Assembly (NCBI RefSeq): GCF_007795095.1
Contig: NZ_CP042218.1
Coordinates: 2,273,001-2,337,000 of the forward strand
Source: Luteimonas granuli
Lineage (GTDB): Bacteria > Pseudomonadota > Gammaproteobacteria > Xanthomonadales > Xanthomonadaceae
Length of the DNA: 64,000 bases
Direction: 5' to 3'
The first letter of the stretch is position 1, and each line of letters opens with the position of its first letter. The position numbers and the translations under genes were made by a program. Under the pieces are notes generated by a model that did not search any database, was not told the origin of the DNA, and saw only the letters and a list, made by a program, of their open reading frames with translations. Shown piece by piece: positions 30,220 to 48,707 of this stretch.

Positions 30220-31182
30220 GTGAAAAAGGAAGATGGCAACCTGCTGATCTTCTCCGGCAATGCCAATCGCCCTCTCGCCCTGGACGTGTGCCGTGAACTC
30301 GGCGTGCGTCCCGGCAAGGCGCTGGTGTCCACGTTCTCCGACGGCGAGGTGCAGGTCGAGATCGAGGAGAACGTGCGCCGCCAGGACGTGTTCGTGGTGC
30401 AGTCCACCTGTGCCCCGACCGCCGAGCACCTGATGGAGGTGCTGGCCCTGATCGACGCGCTCAAGCGCGCCTCGGCCAGCAGCGTGACCGCGGTGGTGCC
30501 GTACTTCGGCTATGCCCGCCAGGACCGCCGCATGCGTTCCTCGCGGGTGCCGATCACGGCCAAGCTGGCCGCGCGCATGTTCACCGCCGCGGGCGCCGAC
30601 GGCCTGCTGACCGTCGACCTGCACGCCGACCAGATCCAGGGCTTCTTCGACATCCCGCTGGACAACGTCTACGCCTCGCCGCTGCTGCTGGCCGACATCT
30701 GGCGCGCGCATGGCACCGACAACATGGTCGTGGTCAGCCCCGACGTCGGCGGCGTGGTCCGTGCCCGCGCCATCGCCAAGCGCCTGGACGATGCCGACCT
30801 CGCGATCATCGACAAGCGCCGCCCGAAGGCGAACGTCGCCACGGTGATGAACATCATCGGCGACGTGGCCGGCAAGACCTGCGTGCTGGTGGACGACATC
30901 GTCGATACCGCCGGCACGCTGTGCGCGGCTGCCGCGGCGCTCAAGGCGCAGGGCGCCACCAAGGTCGTGGCCTACTGCACCCACCCGGTGCTGTCGGGCG
31001 CGGCCATCGACAACGTGACCCGCTCCCAGCTCGACGAACTGGTGGTCACCGACACCATCCCTCTGTCCGAAGCCGCCCGCGCCTGCGGCCGCATCCGCCA
31101 GCTCAGCGTCGCGGAGCTCCTGGCGGAGACGATCCGCCGCATCGCCTTCGGCGAATCGGTCAGTTCCCTCTACGTGGACTGA
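30220..31182 (+). CDS. prs: Ribose-phosphate pyrophosphokinase (PRPP synthetase)
   Basis: Makes PRPP from ribose-5-phosphate and ATP for nucleotide, histidine and tryptophan synthesis. The 320-residue class I enzyme has [14 protein letters not shown] at the start, [15 protein letters not shown] near 45, the flexible catalytic loop [19 protein letters not shown] near 100, [13 protein letters not shown] near 130, and the PRPP-binding [13 protein letters not shown] near 225. It starts at GTG 30220 with GGAG upstream. It sits in the conserved ispE-tRNA-prs-rplY-pth block. Confidence 0.97.
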   Translation: MKKEDGNLLIFSGNANRPLALDVCRELGVRPGKALVSTFSDGEVQVEIEENVRRQDVFVVQSTCAPTAEHLMEVLALIDALKRASASSVTAVVPYFGYARQDRRMRSSRVPITAKLAARMFTAAGADGLLTVDLHADQIQGFFDIPLDNVYASPLLLADIWRAHGTDNMVVVSPDVGGVVRARAIAKRLDDADLAIIDKRRPKANVATVMNIIGDVAGKTCVLVDDIVDTAGTLCAAAAALKAQGATKVVAYCTHPVLSGAAIDNVTRSQLDELVVTDTIPLSEAARACGRIRQLSVAELLAETIRRIAFGESVSSLYVD

Positions 31183-31289
31183 CGGCCTCCGGCCGGCGGT
31201 CCCGACCCGCGTCAACACCGGCTTCCCTGGTCGCGGGGGAGCCACCACGCCGCCGCGAGGCGGTCAATCCACAGCAAGTGAGCAAACCA

Positions 31290-31943
31290 ATGAGCAACCA
31301 GAAGATCACGGCCGCCAGCCGCAAGGACGAGGGGAAGGGTGCGAGCCGCCGCCTGCGTCATGCCGGCGAGATCCCGGCCATCGTCTACGGCGGCGACGCC
31401 GCCCCGCAGAGCATCCAGCTCAACCACGAGAAGGTCTGGGTCGCCAGCCAGCACGAGTGGTTCTATTCCTCGATCATGGACCTCGAGGTCGATGGCAAGG
31501 TGCAGCCCGTGCTGCTGCGCGACATGCAGCGCCATCCGTATCGCCAGCTGATCATGCACCTGGACTTCCAGCGCGTGAACCTGAAGGAGGCCATCCGCGT
31601 CCACGTGCCGCTGCGCCTGGTGAACGCCGAGGGTTCGCCGGCCGGCAAGACCGCTGGCGTGGTCCTGACCCAGGAGCTGAACGACGTCGAGGTCATCTGC
31701 CTGCCGGGCGACCTGCCCGAGGCGATCGAGGTCGACCTGTCGAAGATGGAGATCGGCGGCACCGTGCACCTGTCCGAAGTCGCGCTGCCCAAGGGCGTCG
31801 AACTGGCCGTCAAGCTGGACGACGAGCACAACCCCGCCGTGGCCGTGGCCCGCCACGCCCGCGTCGAGGCCGAGCCCGAGGCTGGTGAGGAAGCGGCTGG
31901 CGGCGTGCCTGCCGCGAAGCAGGAAGGCGCCGAGGAGAAGTAA
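31290..31943 (+). CDS. rplY: 50S ribosomal protein L25 (general stress CTC form)
   Basis: Binds 5S rRNA. The 217 residues comprise the L25 5S-binding domain (about 1-95; KGASRRLRHAGEIPAIVYGG, PVLLRDMQRHPYRQLIMHLDF) plus the C-terminal beta domain of CTC/TL5-type proteins (about 96-190) and an acidic Ala/Glu tail. It is therefore the long form, not the short E. coli type. The start is the ATG at 31290. Pth follows 50 bases downstream. Confidence 0.95.
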   Translation: MSNQKITAASRKDEGKGASRRLRHAGEIPAIVYGGDAAPQSIQLNHEKVWVASQHEWFYSSIMDLEVDGKVQPVLLRDMQRHPYRQLIMHLDFQRVNLKEAIRVHVPLRLVNAEGSPAGKTAGVVLTQELNDVEVICLPGDLPEAIEVDLSKMEIGGTVHLSEVALPKGVELAVKLDDEHNPAVAVARHARVEAEPEAGEEAAGGVPAAKQEGAEEK

Positions 31944-31993
31944 GGCGCACGGCGCCGGCGCTTCCCCGAGAGGCGCCGGCCCGCGCCGAAGCG

Positions 31994-32575
31994 ATGGACG
32001 GCATCCGCCTCATTGTCGGACTGGGCAATCCCGGTCCGGAGCACGCACGGACCCGGCACAACGCCGGGTTCCGTTTTGTCGACGCCCTGGTGGCGCGCGA
32101 AGGCGAGCGCTTCCGGGTCGACGGCAAGCTGTTCGGCGAGGTCGCGAAGGTGCGGATCGCCGGTCACGAGGCCTGGCTGCTGAAGCCGGCCACCTTCATG
32201 AACCTCAGCGGCAAGTCGGTGCTCGCCGCGCTGCGCTTCTGGAAGATCGAGCCGGAGCAGGCGCTGCTGGTCCACGACGAACTCGACCTTCCCCCGGGCG
32301 TGGCCCGGCTCAAGTTCGACGGCGGCCACGGCGGCCAGAACGGGCTGCGCGACACCATGCGCCTGCTCGGCCACGGCCGCTTCCACCGCCTGCGCATCGG
32401 CATCGGCCATCCCGGCCACAAGGATCGGGTGACCGGCTGGGTGCTGGGGCGCCCGTCGCCCGAGGACGACATCCTCATCGGTCGCGCCATCGACGACGCG
32501 CTCGACGTGCTGCCGCTGGTCATGCAGGGCGACTACATGGACGCCATGACGCGGCTGCACACCAACAGGACCTGA
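31994..32575 (+). CDS. pth: Peptidyl-tRNA hydrolase
   Basis: Recycles peptidyl-tRNA released by stalled ribosomes. The 193-residue monomer has [21 protein letters not shown] with the catalytic His at residue 22, [28 protein letters not shown] with the conserved Asp, and [11 protein letters not shown]. Length and motif order match the bacterial family. It is followed by ychF after 7 bases, a conserved pairing. Confidence 0.97.
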   Translation: MDGIRLIVGLGNPGPEHARTRHNAGFRFVDALVAREGERFRVDGKLFGEVAKVRIAGHEAWLLKPATFMNLSGKSVLAALRFWKIEPEQALLVHDELDLPPGVARLKFDGGHGGQNGLRDTMRLLGHGRFHRLRIGIGHPGHKDRVTGWVLGRPSPEDDILIGRAIDDALDVLPLVMQGDYMDAMTRLHTNRT

Positions 32576-32582
32576 CACATCT

Positions 32583-33674
32583 ATGGGCATCACCTGCGGC
32601 ATCGTCGGCCTGCCGAACGTCGGCAAGTCGACACTTTTCAACGCGCTGACCCGGGCGGGCATCGCCGCGGCCAATTTCCCCTTCTGCACCATCGAACCCA
32701 ACGTCGGCGTCGTGCCGGTGCCGGACCTCCGGCTGAATGCGCTGGCGGAGATCATCAATCCGCAGAAGGTGATCCCGACCGCGGTGGAGTTCGTCGACAT
32801 CGCCGGCCTGGTGGCCGGCGCCGCCAGCGGCGAGGGCCTGGGCAACAAGTTCCTGGCCCACATCCGCGAGGTGGATGCGATCTGCCACGTGGTCCGCTGT
32901 TTCGAGAATCCTGACGTGGTGCACGTCGCCGGCCGGGTGGATCCGATCGCCGACATCGAAACCATCGACACCGAGCTGGCCCTGGCCGACCTGGAGTCGG
33001 TGGACAAGGCGCTGCAGCGCGCCGAGCGTTCGGCCAGGACCGGCGACAAGGACGCGAAGGCGCGGGTCGAGGTGCTGCAGCGACTGCGCGCCGGTCTCGA
33101 CGCCGGTACCGCCGCCCGCGCCCTGGGTCTGTCCGAGGACGACCGGGCGATGGTCCGCGACCTCTTCCTGCTCACGATGAAGCCCGTGATGTACGTGGCC
33201 AACGTGCTCGAGGACGGCTTCGAGGGCAATCCCCACCTGGATGCGGTGCGGGCCCGGGCGGCGGGCGAGGGTGCCGAGGTGGTGCCGGTCTCGGCCGCGA
33301 TCGAGGAGGAGCTGAGCGAGCTCGACGAGGCCGATCGCGACGTCTTTCTGGCCGACCTCGGCCTGGAGGAACCGGGCCTGAACCGCGTCATCCGCGCGGC
33401 CTACAGCCTGCTCGGCCTGCAGACCTACTTCACGGCTGGCGTCAAGGAAGTCCGCGCCTGGACGGTCAAGGCCGGCTCCACCGCCCCGCAGGCCGCGGGC
33501 GTGATCCACACCGACTTCGAGAAGGGCTTCATCCGCGCCGAGACCATCGGCTACGACGACTTCATCCGCTTCAGGGGCGAGGCCGGTGCCCGCGAGGCCG
33601 GGCGGCTGCGCCTGGAGGGCAAGGAGTACCGCGTGCAGGAGGGCGACATCCTGCATTTCCGCTTCAACGTCTGA
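32583..33674 (+). CDS. ychF: Redox-responsive ATPase YchF (OLA1 family)
   Basis: An Obg-related P-loop protein that prefers ATP and binds ribosomes. The 363-residue sequence has the P loop [14 protein letters not shown] (8-21), the switch region [32 protein letters not shown], a coiled-coil insertion (about 135-205) and the C-terminal TGS domain ([21 protein letters not shown] to DILHFRFNV). E. coli YchF inhibits catalase and responds to oxidative stress; that is family knowledge. Confidence 0.96.
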   Translation: MGITCGIVGLPNVGKSTLFNALTRAGIAAANFPFCTIEPNVGVVPVPDLRLNALAEIINPQKVIPTAVEFVDIAGLVAGAASGEGLGNKFLAHIREVDAICHVVRCFENPDVVHVAGRVDPIADIETIDTELALADLESVDKALQRAERSARTGDKDAKARVEVLQRLRAGLDAGTAARALGLSEDDRAMVRDLFLLTMKPVMYVANVLEDGFEGNPHLDAVRARAAGEGAEVVPVSAAIEEELSELDEADRDVFLADLGLEEPGLNRVIRAAYSLLGLQTYFTAGVKEVRAWTVKAGSTAPQAAGVIHTDFEKGFIRAETIGYDDFIRFRGEAGAREAGRLRLEGKEYRVQEGDILHFRFNV

Positions 33675-33735
33675 GGCCACGGCCCGCCGGCCCCGGGGCG
33701 GACGCTGGTTTCCGATGCCCTGAGGCCTGCAGGCG

Positions 33736-33764
33736 TTGACAGCCACGATCCGGACCGTCAAAAT
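33736..33764 (+). promoter_or_regulatory. Sigma-70 promoter of the tRNA-Tyr/Gly/Thr-tuf unit
   Basis: A perfect -35 box TTGACA (33736-33741), a 17-base spacer, then CAAAAT (33759-33764), which matches four of six positions of TATAAT. It lies 30 bases before tRNA-Tyr, a spacing right for a stable-RNA promoter, and would drive tRNA-Tyr, tRNA-Gly, tRNA-Thr and tuf copy 1. Confidence 0.65.
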
Positions 33765-33794
33765 CGTGGGCTGTTTTCACCGGTTCGAAGTGCT

Positions 33795-33880
33795 GGAGGG
33801 ATACCCAAGCGGCCAACGGGGGCAGACTGTAAATCTGCTGGCTTACGCCTTCGGTGGTTCGAATCCACCTCCCTCCACCA
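33795..33880 (+). tRNA. tRNA-Tyr (anticodon GTA)
   Basis: A class II tRNA with an extended variable arm. Acceptor arms GGAGGGA / TCCCTCC, discriminator A, encoded CCA (33878-33880). The anticodon GTA is at 33829-33831 within CAGAC-TGTAA-type loop sequence, and the T arm is GGTGGTTCGAATCCACC. It is the first gene of the tRNA cluster before tuf. Confidence 0.97.
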
Positions 33881-33892
33881 GCAATCCCCGGC

Positions 33893-33966
<74 letters not shown>

Positions 33967-34010
33967 CCGCGGGGGTATCATTGGCACCCGCCGCGCAGGG
34001 CACAACTCAC

Positions 34011-34086
34011 GCTCACGTAGCTCAGTCGGTAGAGCACCTCCTTGGTAAGGAGGAGGTCGATGGTTCGATTCCATTCGTGAGCACCA
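34011..34086 (+). tRNA. tRNA-Thr (anticodon GGT)
   Basis: Acceptor arms GCTCACG / CGTGAGC, discriminator A, encoded CCA (34084-34086). Anticodon stem CCTCC / GGAGG with loop TTGGTAA, anticodon GGT at 34044-34046. It precedes tuf by 56 bases, as in the E. coli tufB operon (tRNA-Tyr-Gly-Thr-tufB). Confidence 0.97.
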
Positions 34087-34142
34087 CCTTCGGGCCGCCA
34101 GGCGCGGGCCCTCCATCCAACAGTTCAACGAGATACGCAATC

Positions 34143-35333
<1,191 letters not shown>

Positions 35334-35338
35334 GGTCG

Positions 35339-35445
35339 CGTATCCCGGCGGCCTTTGGCCGTCGTGATACGGGTCGCCGTTGATCCGGTCCGCCCACGGC
35401 GGACCGGATAACGCCGACAAGGGCCATCGGCGGTACGCCGACGGC
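35339..35445 (+). ncRNA. Three-hairpin 3' region of tuf copy 1
   Basis: Hairpin A (35339-35371) has outer arms CGTATC / GATACG and inner arms CGGCGGCC / GGCCGTCG. Hairpin B (35383-35409) is a perfect 12-base-pair stem ATCCGGTCCGCC / GGCGGACCGGAT. Hairpin C (35423-35445) is GCCATCGGCG / CGCCGACGGC with one A-C mismatch, followed by TTGTGG rather than a T run. Hairpins A and B recur behind tuf copy 2 with pairing-preserving changes. Without a T run, read-through into tRNA-Trp is plausible. Confidence 0.65.
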
Positions 35446-35513
35446 TTGTGGTGACGCCGGGCGAGTCGTTAGCGGCTCGCCGTTGGCGTCTATGAGGTTC
35501 GGAAAATCTGTAC

Positions 35514-35589
<76 letters not shown>

Positions 35590-35613
35590 TGCAGCAACGA
35601 GGGCGATAGCCAC

Positions 35614-35997
35614 TTGAACAGCAGGGTCGAACACACGAGGAACCAGGCTTCGGCGGGCGACATCGCCAAGTACGTGGTCGCTGCCCTGCTGCTGGTCGGC
35701 GGGCTGGTCGCGTTCTACTGGTTCGAGGGGCAGTGGCCGATGCCGCTGCGCGTGCTGGCCGTGATCGGAGGCGCGGCCGCCGCGCTGGTGGTCTTCCTGA
35801 CCAGTGCCAGGGGCCTGCAGACGCGCGAATTCCTGTCCGAAGCGCGCTTCGAACTGCGCAAGGTGGTCTGGCCCACCCGCCAGGAAGCCATGCGCATGAG
35901 CTGGGTCGTCATGCTGGTCGTGGTGATCATCAGCCTGCTGCTGGCGGGCATGGACCTGGTCATCCAGTGGGCCATCCGCCTGCTGCTCGGCAACTGA
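35614..35997 (+). CDS. secE: Preprotein translocase subunit SecE
   Basis: Essential clamp subunit of the SecYEG channel. The 127-residue protein has three membrane helices (YVVAALLLVGGLVAFYWF, LRVLAVIGGAAAALVVFLT, WVVMLVVVIISLLLAGMDLV) and the conserved amphipathic segment EARFELRKVVWPTRQEAMR. I choose the TTG at 35614, giving MNSRVEHTRNQ, which matches the usual start in relatives and has GAGGGCGA upstream; the more distal in-frame ATG would lie inside tRNA-Trp. nusG follows after 18 bases. Confidence 0.93.
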   Translation: MNSRVEHTRNQASAGDIAKYVVAALLLVGGLVAFYWFEGQWPMPLRVLAVIGGAAAALVVFLTSARGLQTREFLSEARFELRKVVWPTRQEAMRMSWVVMLVVVIISLLLAGMDLVIQWAIRLLLGN

Positions 35998-36015
35998 CGG
36001 AGGCTCTTCAAGTCG

Positions 36016-36588
36016 ATGGAAAGCGAAATCACCAAGCGCTGGTACGTGGTACACGCCTATTCCGGCTTCGAGAAGTCGGTGGCCCAGGCGCTGCGTGACC
36101 GCATCGCGCGCATGGGTATGGAGGAGAAGTTCGGCGACGTGATGGTGCCGACCGAGGAAGTGATCGAAATGCGCTCCGGCCAGAAGCGCCGTTCCGAGCG
36201 CAAGTTCTTCCCCGGCTACGTCCTCGTCCAGATCGCGACCCGCGACGAAGGCGGGATCCCGCGGATGGACAGCGAGAGCTGGCACCTGGTCAAGGAAACC
36301 CCGAAGGTCATGGGCTTCATCGGCGGCACCGCCGCCCAGCCGCTGCCGATCCGCGACGACGAGGCCGATGCCATCCTCGCCCGCGTCCAGGAAGGTGTCG
36401 AGAAGCCGCGTCCGAAGGTCCTGTTCGAGGCCGGCCAGATGGTCAGGGTCATCGACGGCCCCTTCAACGACTTCAACGGCGTGGTCGAGGAAGTCAACTA
36501 CGAGAAGAGCCGCCTGCGCGTGGCCGTGCTCATCTTCGGTCGCTCCACGCCGGTCGAGCTGGAGTTCGGGCAGGTCGAGAAGGCCTGA
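36016..36588 (+). CDS. nusG: Transcription termination/antitermination factor NusG
   Basis: Binds RNA polymerase beta' clamp through its NGN domain and Rho or S10 through its KOW domain. The 190 residues begin with [19 protein letters not shown]; the KOW domain spans about 135-190 ([41 protein letters not shown]). The central [12 protein letters not shown] segment is typical. It follows secE in the usual pair and precedes the rplK promoter. Confidence 0.97.
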   Translation: MESEITKRWYVVHAYSGFEKSVAQALRDRIARMGMEEKFGDVMVPTEEVIEMRSGQKRRSERKFFPGYVLVQIATRDEGGIPRMDSESWHLVKETPKVMGFIGGTAAQPLPIRDDEADAILARVQEGVEKPRPKVLFEAGQMVRVIDGPFNDFNGVVEEVNYEKSRLRVAVLIFGRSTPVELEFGQVEKA

Positions 36589-36599
36589 CGCCGCGCCCC

Positions 36600-36629
36600 T
36601 TGGCGGGGAACCCCGGAAGCTGCTACAGT
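36600..36629 (+). promoter_or_regulatory. Candidate promoter for rplKAJL-rpoBC
   Basis: TTGGCG (36600-36605) and TACAGT (36624-36629) are separated by 18 bases; each matches the sigma-70 consensus at four of six positions. The element is 143 bases before rplK, leaving a leader that could take part in autoregulation by L1. The assignment rests only on box similarity and position. Confidence 0.4.
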
Positions 36630-36771
36630 ACGCGGCTTCCCGCCCGGATTCCGGGCAGAACGCACTGGCCGCCGCCCTGGCGGCCTTTGCGCGTGACGAC
36701 GCGATACCGGGACGCGTGTTCATTCCCGGCCCGATGGGGAGCCTGACAGGCGTTCGCACCCGGAGAGGACA

Positions 36772-37200
36772 ATGGCAAAGAAAGTAGTCGGTTACATCAA
36801 GCTGCAGGTCAAGGCCGGGCAGGCGAACCCGTCGCCGCCGGTGGGTCCTGCCCTCGGCCAGCGCGGCCTGAACATCATGGAGTTCTGCAAGGCGTTCAAC
36901 GCCGCCACGCAGAAGCTCGAGCCGGGCCTGCCGACGCCGGTCATCATCACCGCGTACTCCGACCGCACCTTCACCTTCATCACCAAGTCGACCCCGGCCG
37001 CGGTGCTGCTGAAGAAGGCTGCCGGCGTGCAGTCCGGCTCCAAGCGCCCGAACACCGAGAAGGTGGGCAAGGTCACCCGCGCCCAGCTGGAGGAGATCGC
37101 GAAGATGAAGGAGGCCGACCTCACGGCGGCCGACCTGGACGCGGCGGTACGTACCATCGAGGGCTCCGCCCGCTCGATGGGCCTGGCGGTGGAGGGCTGA
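36772..37200 (+). CDS. rplK: 50S ribosomal protein L11
   Basis: Forms the GTPase-associated centre with 23S rRNA and L10. The 142-residue protein has the standard N-terminal domain ([20 protein letters not shown], the Pro-rich hinge region) and the rRNA-binding C-terminal domain ([30 protein letters not shown]). Length equals E. coli L11. rplA begins 4 bases after its stop, so translation is likely coupled. Confidence 0.98.
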   Translation: MAKKVVGYIKLQVKAGQANPSPPVGPALGQRGLNIMEFCKAFNAATQKLEPGLPTPVIITAYSDRTFTFITKSTPAAVLLKKAAGVQSGSKRPNTEKVGKVTRAQLEEIAKMKEADLTAADLDAAVRTIEGSARSMGLAVEG

Positions 37201-37204
37201 GACC

Positions 37205-37903
37205 ATGGCACAGACCAAGCGACAGAAGAACATCAGGGCCGCGACCGTTCCGGGCAAGGCCTATGCCATTGACGAAGCGCTGAAGATCGTCAAGGACAAC
37301 AGCAAGGCCAAGTTCGTCGAGGCCGTCGACGTGGCCGTGCGCCTGGGTGTCGACGCCCGCAAGTCGGACCAGCAGGTCCGCGGCTCGACCGTGCTGCCCC
37401 AGGGCACCGGCAAGAGCGTGCGCGTGGCCGTGTTCGCCCCCGCGGGCGCCAAGGCCGACGAGGCCCTGGCCGCCGGCGCCGACGCCGTGGGCATGGACGA
37501 CCTGGCCGAGAAGATGCAGGCCGGCGACCTCAGCTACGACGTCGTGATCGCCACCCCGGACGCCATGCGCGTCGTCGGCAAGCTCGGCACCCTGCTCGGC
37601 CCGCGCGGCCTGATGCCCAACCCGAAGGTCGGCACCGTGTCGCCGAACCCGGGCGAGGCGGTCAAGAACGCCAAGGGCGGCCAGGTCCGCTACCGCACCG
37701 ACAAGGCCGGCATCATCCACTGCACCATCGGCAAGGCCGACTTCGAGGCCGAGCGCCTGAAGGAGAACCTGCAGGCGCTTCTGGCGGACCTGGTGAAGGC
37801 CAAGCCGGCCACCGCCAAGGGCCAGTACCTGCAGAAGATCTCGGTCAGCTCGACGATGGGCCCCGGCGTCACCGTCGACCAGTCGACGCTGTCGCTCAAG
37901 TAA
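37205..37903 (+). CDS. rplA: 50S ribosomal protein L1
   Basis: Stalk protein at the E site and, in E. coli, the translational repressor of rplK-rplA. The 232 residues include [30 protein letters not shown]-type sequence ([17 protein letters not shown]), [14 protein letters not shown] and the C-terminal [14 protein letters not shown]. It closes the rplKA pair and is followed by a 346-base leader before rplJ. Confidence 0.98.
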   Translation: MAQTKRQKNIRAATVPGKAYAIDEALKIVKDNSKAKFVEAVDVAVRLGVDARKSDQQVRGSTVLPQGTGKSVRVAVFAPAGAKADEALAAGADAVGMDDLAEKMQAGDLSYDVVIATPDAMRVVGKLGTLLGPRGLMPNPKVGTVSPNPGEAVKNAKGGQVRYRTDKAGIIHCTIGKADFEAERLKENLQALLADLVKAKPATAKGQYLQKISVSSTMGPGVTVDQSTLSLK

Positions 37904-38249
37904 TCAAGGTTTTGAGGGCGTCGCCGAGGGCCTCCGGGCCGGACGCGAAGCCGTCAAAGACCGCAGGCGCGGCCTGCGCGGCAACGACGACGGGCAGGGA
38001 TGCTCGAACTGGCATGGAATCGCCGTCGTTGCCCGGGCAGGTCGCTTAATCCTCGAACCGCGCGAGCGGGGACGGGCCTGCGCAGATGGTTGCCGACCCT
38101 CCCAAAGATCAAGGCTTCATCGATCCAGACGGAAAACGGCCACCAACGGGATGCCGCTCGCGGCGTCCCCGGCACCGAAGGACCGGTGTCGCCCAGGACC
38201 GGTCCGGTGCGGATGCGCCTGACCGGATTGCGAAGTACGGAGGAATGCA
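37904..38249 (+). ncRNA. rplJ leader, L10-leader-like RNA structure
   Basis: A 346-base spacer with no gene. Its centre has a long imperfect stem: GGCAACGACG (37980-37989) pairs perfectly with CGTCGTTGCC (38024-38033), and beyond a small internal loop CCTGC (37973-37977) pairs with GCAGG (38037-38041). This lies where bacterial L10 leaders occur, to which the L10-L7/L12 complex binds to repress its own translation. Membership in that RNA family is inferred from place and stem, not from a consensus search. No clear promoter boxes were found in the rest of the spacer. Confidence 0.5.
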
Positions 38250-38774
38250 ATGGCTCTGAATCTGAACCAGAAGAAGGAAGTCGTTGCCGAACTGGCCGAG
38301 GTCGCCGCATCGGCGCACTCGCTGGTTGCCGCGGAGTACGCGGGCCTGACCGTCGAGCAGCTGACCAGCATGCGCAAGCAGGCGCGCGCCGAAGGCGTGT
38401 ACCTGAAGGTCGCGAAGAACACGCTGGTCTCGCGTGCAGTTGAGAACACCGATTACGCCATCGTCCAGGACGAGCTGACCGGTCCCCTGCTGTACGCCTT
38501 CTCGAAGGAAGACCCCGGCGCCGCCGGACGCCTGATCAAGGAGTTCGCCAAGGCGAACGACAAGCTGAAGCCGCGCCTCGTGGCGATCGGCGGGCAGAAG
38601 TACCCGGGCACCCACGTGGATGTCCTGGCTTCGCTCCCGACCCGCGACCAGGCGCTGTCGATGCTGCTCAGCGTCATGGTCCAGCCCGCCACCATGCTGG
38701 TGCGCGTGCTGGCCGAGCCGGCCTCGCAGGTCGCCCGCGTCACCAACGCGGTCGGCCAGCAGAAGGCCGCCTGA
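38250..38774 (+). CDS. rplJ: 50S ribosomal protein L10
   Basis: Anchors the L7/L12 dimers on the ribosomal stalk. The 174-residue protein shows [51 protein letters not shown] and the C-terminal helix that binds L7/L12 ([13 protein letters not shown]). The long structured leader upstream fits autogenous control. rplL follows after 65 bases. Confidence 0.98.
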   Translation: MALNLNQKKEVVAELAEVAASAHSLVAAEYAGLTVEQLTSMRKQARAEGVYLKVAKNTLVSRAVENTDYAIVQDELTGPLLYAFSKEDPGAAGRLIKEFAKANDKLKPRLVAIGGQKYPGTHVDVLASLPTRDQALSMLLSVMVQPATMLVRVLAEPASQVARVTNAVGQQKAA

Positions 38775-38839
38775 GGCAACAGTTCGGTCGACAGCCGACC
38801 ACAGACGTTTTCCAACATTAGATAACCAGAGGTATCGAG

Positions 38840-39211
38840 ATGTCCCTTTCCAACGAGCAGATCATCGAAGCGATCAGCAGCAAGACCCTCGTCGAGGTGA
38901 TGGAGCTGGTCAAGGCGATGGAAGAGAAGTTCGGCGTGTCCGCCGCCGCCCCGGTCGCCGTGGCCGCTGGCCCGGCCGCCGCCGCCGCTCCCGTCGAAGA
39001 GCAGACCGAGTTCAACGTCACCCTGAAGTCGGCCGGCGAGAAGAAGGTCGAGGTCATCAAGGTGGTCCGCGCGATCACCGGCCTGGGCCTGAAGGAAGCC
39101 AAGGACCTGACCGAGGCCGGTGGCCTCGTGAAGGAAGGCGCTTCGAAGGAAGACGCCGAGAAGATCAAGAAGGACCTGGAAGCGGCCGGCGCCACGGTCG
39201 AAGTCAAGTAA
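38840..39211 (+). CDS. rplL: 50S ribosomal protein L7/L12
   Basis: Flexible stalk protein that recruits translation GTPases, present as several dimers per ribosome. The 123 residues comprise the dimerisation domain ([20 protein letters not shown]), the Ala/Pro-rich hinge ([16 protein letters not shown]), and the globular C-terminal domain ([35 protein letters not shown]). It needs higher expression than the downstream rpoBC genes, consistent with the structured spacer that follows. Confidence 0.98.
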   Translation: MSLSNEQIIEAISSKTLVEVMELVKAMEEKFGVSAAAPVAVAAGPAAAAAPVEEQTEFNVTLKSAGEKKVEVIKVVRAITGLGLKEAKDLTEAGGLVKEGASKEDAEKIKKDLEAAGATVEVK

Positions 39212-39249
39212 GCGTTGTCGCGTCGCCAGTGTGACCGGCGACCACCGGG

Positions 39250-39271
39250 GCTGGGGGCGAAAGCCCCCGGC
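39250..39271 (+). terminator. GAAA-loop hairpin after rplL, candidate partial attenuator
   Basis: GCTGGGGGC (39250-39258) and GCCCCCGGC (39263-39271) form a nine-pair stem (one G-T pair) closed by a GAAA tetraloop. A short GGCC-TTC-GGCC hairpin follows directly. There is no T run, so partial attenuation or message-end stabilisation of rplL is more likely than full termination. Confidence 0.5.
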
Positions 39272-39316
39272 CTTCGGCCGTTGTAGCGGCCTGATGTAGA
39301 ACCGACACCGAGTCGG

Positions 39317-39375
39317 CAGTTGGAAGTGGCGGGAGAAGGCGTGCTGGTGCCGGCAATACCAGCAACTTCCAACTG
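39317..39375 (+). ncRNA. Long hairpin in the rplL-rpoB spacer, candidate RNase III processing site
   Basis: An outer 11-base-pair perfect stem CAGTTGGAAGT (39317-39327) / ACTTCCAACTG (39365-39375) encloses an inner 7-base-pair stem TGCTGGT (39342-39348) / ACCAGCA (39358-39364), stacked on the 3' side and separated by a one-sided 14-base bulge. In E. coli RNase III cuts a stem in this same spacer, which uncouples rplL and rpoB messages; the functional match is inference. Confidence 0.55.
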
Positions 39376-39441
39376 GCGGTTCATCGTTCCCCCTGGGTCG
39401 CGCCACGCGCGGCCCGCAGATGCCAAAGGCGGTAGCTCCCC

Positions 39442-43599
<4,158 letters not shown>

Positions 43600-43688
43600 G
43601 GACGCAGCCCGGGGCGGGCCGCGCGAGTCGCGCCCGCCACCGGTGAGCACCGCAGCCCCGTCCTCGATTCCCGATCCCGGAGAAACTC

Positions 43689-47933
<4,245 letters not shown>

Positions 47934-47944
47934 TCCAAGTCAGT

Positions 47945-47966
47945 GACGGTCCCTCCGGGGACCGTC
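47945..47966 (+). terminator. Hairpin after rpoC
   Basis: GACGGTCCC (47945-47953) and GGGACCGTC (47958-47966) form a perfect nine-pair stem with a TCCG loop, 11 bases after the rpoC stop. No T run follows, so it may be a weak or Rho-assisted transcript end. The remaining part of the 349-base rpoC-rpsL gap holds the str promoter and leader; I see no gene in it. Confidence 0.5.
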
Positions 47967-48090
47967 CCAGATCCCGAAATGAGGTGCCAGGGAGGCGCTT
48001 CGTGTTCGGCCCAGGAAGGGCGGGAAAGATGACTGCGGCCCAGGCCGCGCCCCGGACGCCGGGGTGCCGCCTGCCGGGTCCTGGGCGGCG

Positions 48091-48120
48091 TTGACGCTTG
48101 TCGTCGGCGCCGGCTATACT
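48091..48120 (+). promoter_or_regulatory. Promoter of the str operon (rpsL-rpsG-fusA-tuf)
   Basis: TTGACG (48091-48096), an 18-base spacer, and TATACT (48115-48120); each box matches the consensus at five of six positions. Transcription would begin near 48127 and leave a leader of about 155 bases before rpsL. Confidence 0.75.
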
Positions 48121-48282
48121 TTTCCGTCTCGGCAGGCCGGGTTGATTCCGCCTGCCTTTAGTTTTCGCGCACGGAACCTGGACGTGCGGCCGGCAGGTCC
48201 TCCCGGGCCCGCCACCGAGCCGGGCCCAGGCCCGTTACAACCCAACAGCGGGCCGCGTGCCCGGAGCAGAAGACCGACACCG

Positions 48283-48657
48283 ATGGCAACGATCAACCAG
48301 CTTGTGCGCAAGCCGCGCAGCCCGGAAACCTACAAGAGCAACTCGCCCGCGCTGCAGAACTGCCCGCAGCGCCGCGGCGTCTGCACCCGCGTGTACACGA
48401 CCACGCCGAAGAAGCCGAACTCGGCCCTGCGCAAGGTCGCCAAGGTGCGCCTGACCAACGGCTACGAGGTCATCTCCTACATCGGTGGCGAGGGCCACAA
48501 CCTGCAGGAGCACTCGGTTGTGCTGATCCGTGGAGGCCGCGTCAAGGACCTGCCGGGCGTGCGTTACCACACCGTCCGCGGCTCGCTCGACGCCGCCGGC
48601 GTCGCCAAGCGCAAGCAGGCCCGTTCCAAGTACGGCGCAAAGCGTCCGAAGGGCTGA
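48283..48657 (+). CDS. rpsL: 30S ribosomal protein S12
   Basis: Decoding-centre protein. The 124 residues match E. coli length and sequence closely ([51 protein letters not shown]). The lysines whose mutation gives streptomycin resistance in E. coli (in TPKKPNS and RVKDLPG) are wild type. First gene of the str operon. Confidence 0.99.
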   Translation: MATINQLVRKPRSPETYKSNSPALQNCPQRRGVCTRVYTTTPKKPNSALRKVAKVRLTNGYEVISYIGGEGHNLQEHSVVLIRGGRVKDLPGVRYHTVRGSLDAAGVAKRKQARSKYGAKRPKG

Positions 48658-48707
48658 TTCCGGTCCTTTCCCGCCCTTCGAACAGATACTGAAAAGGCAC
48701 AAGAACA

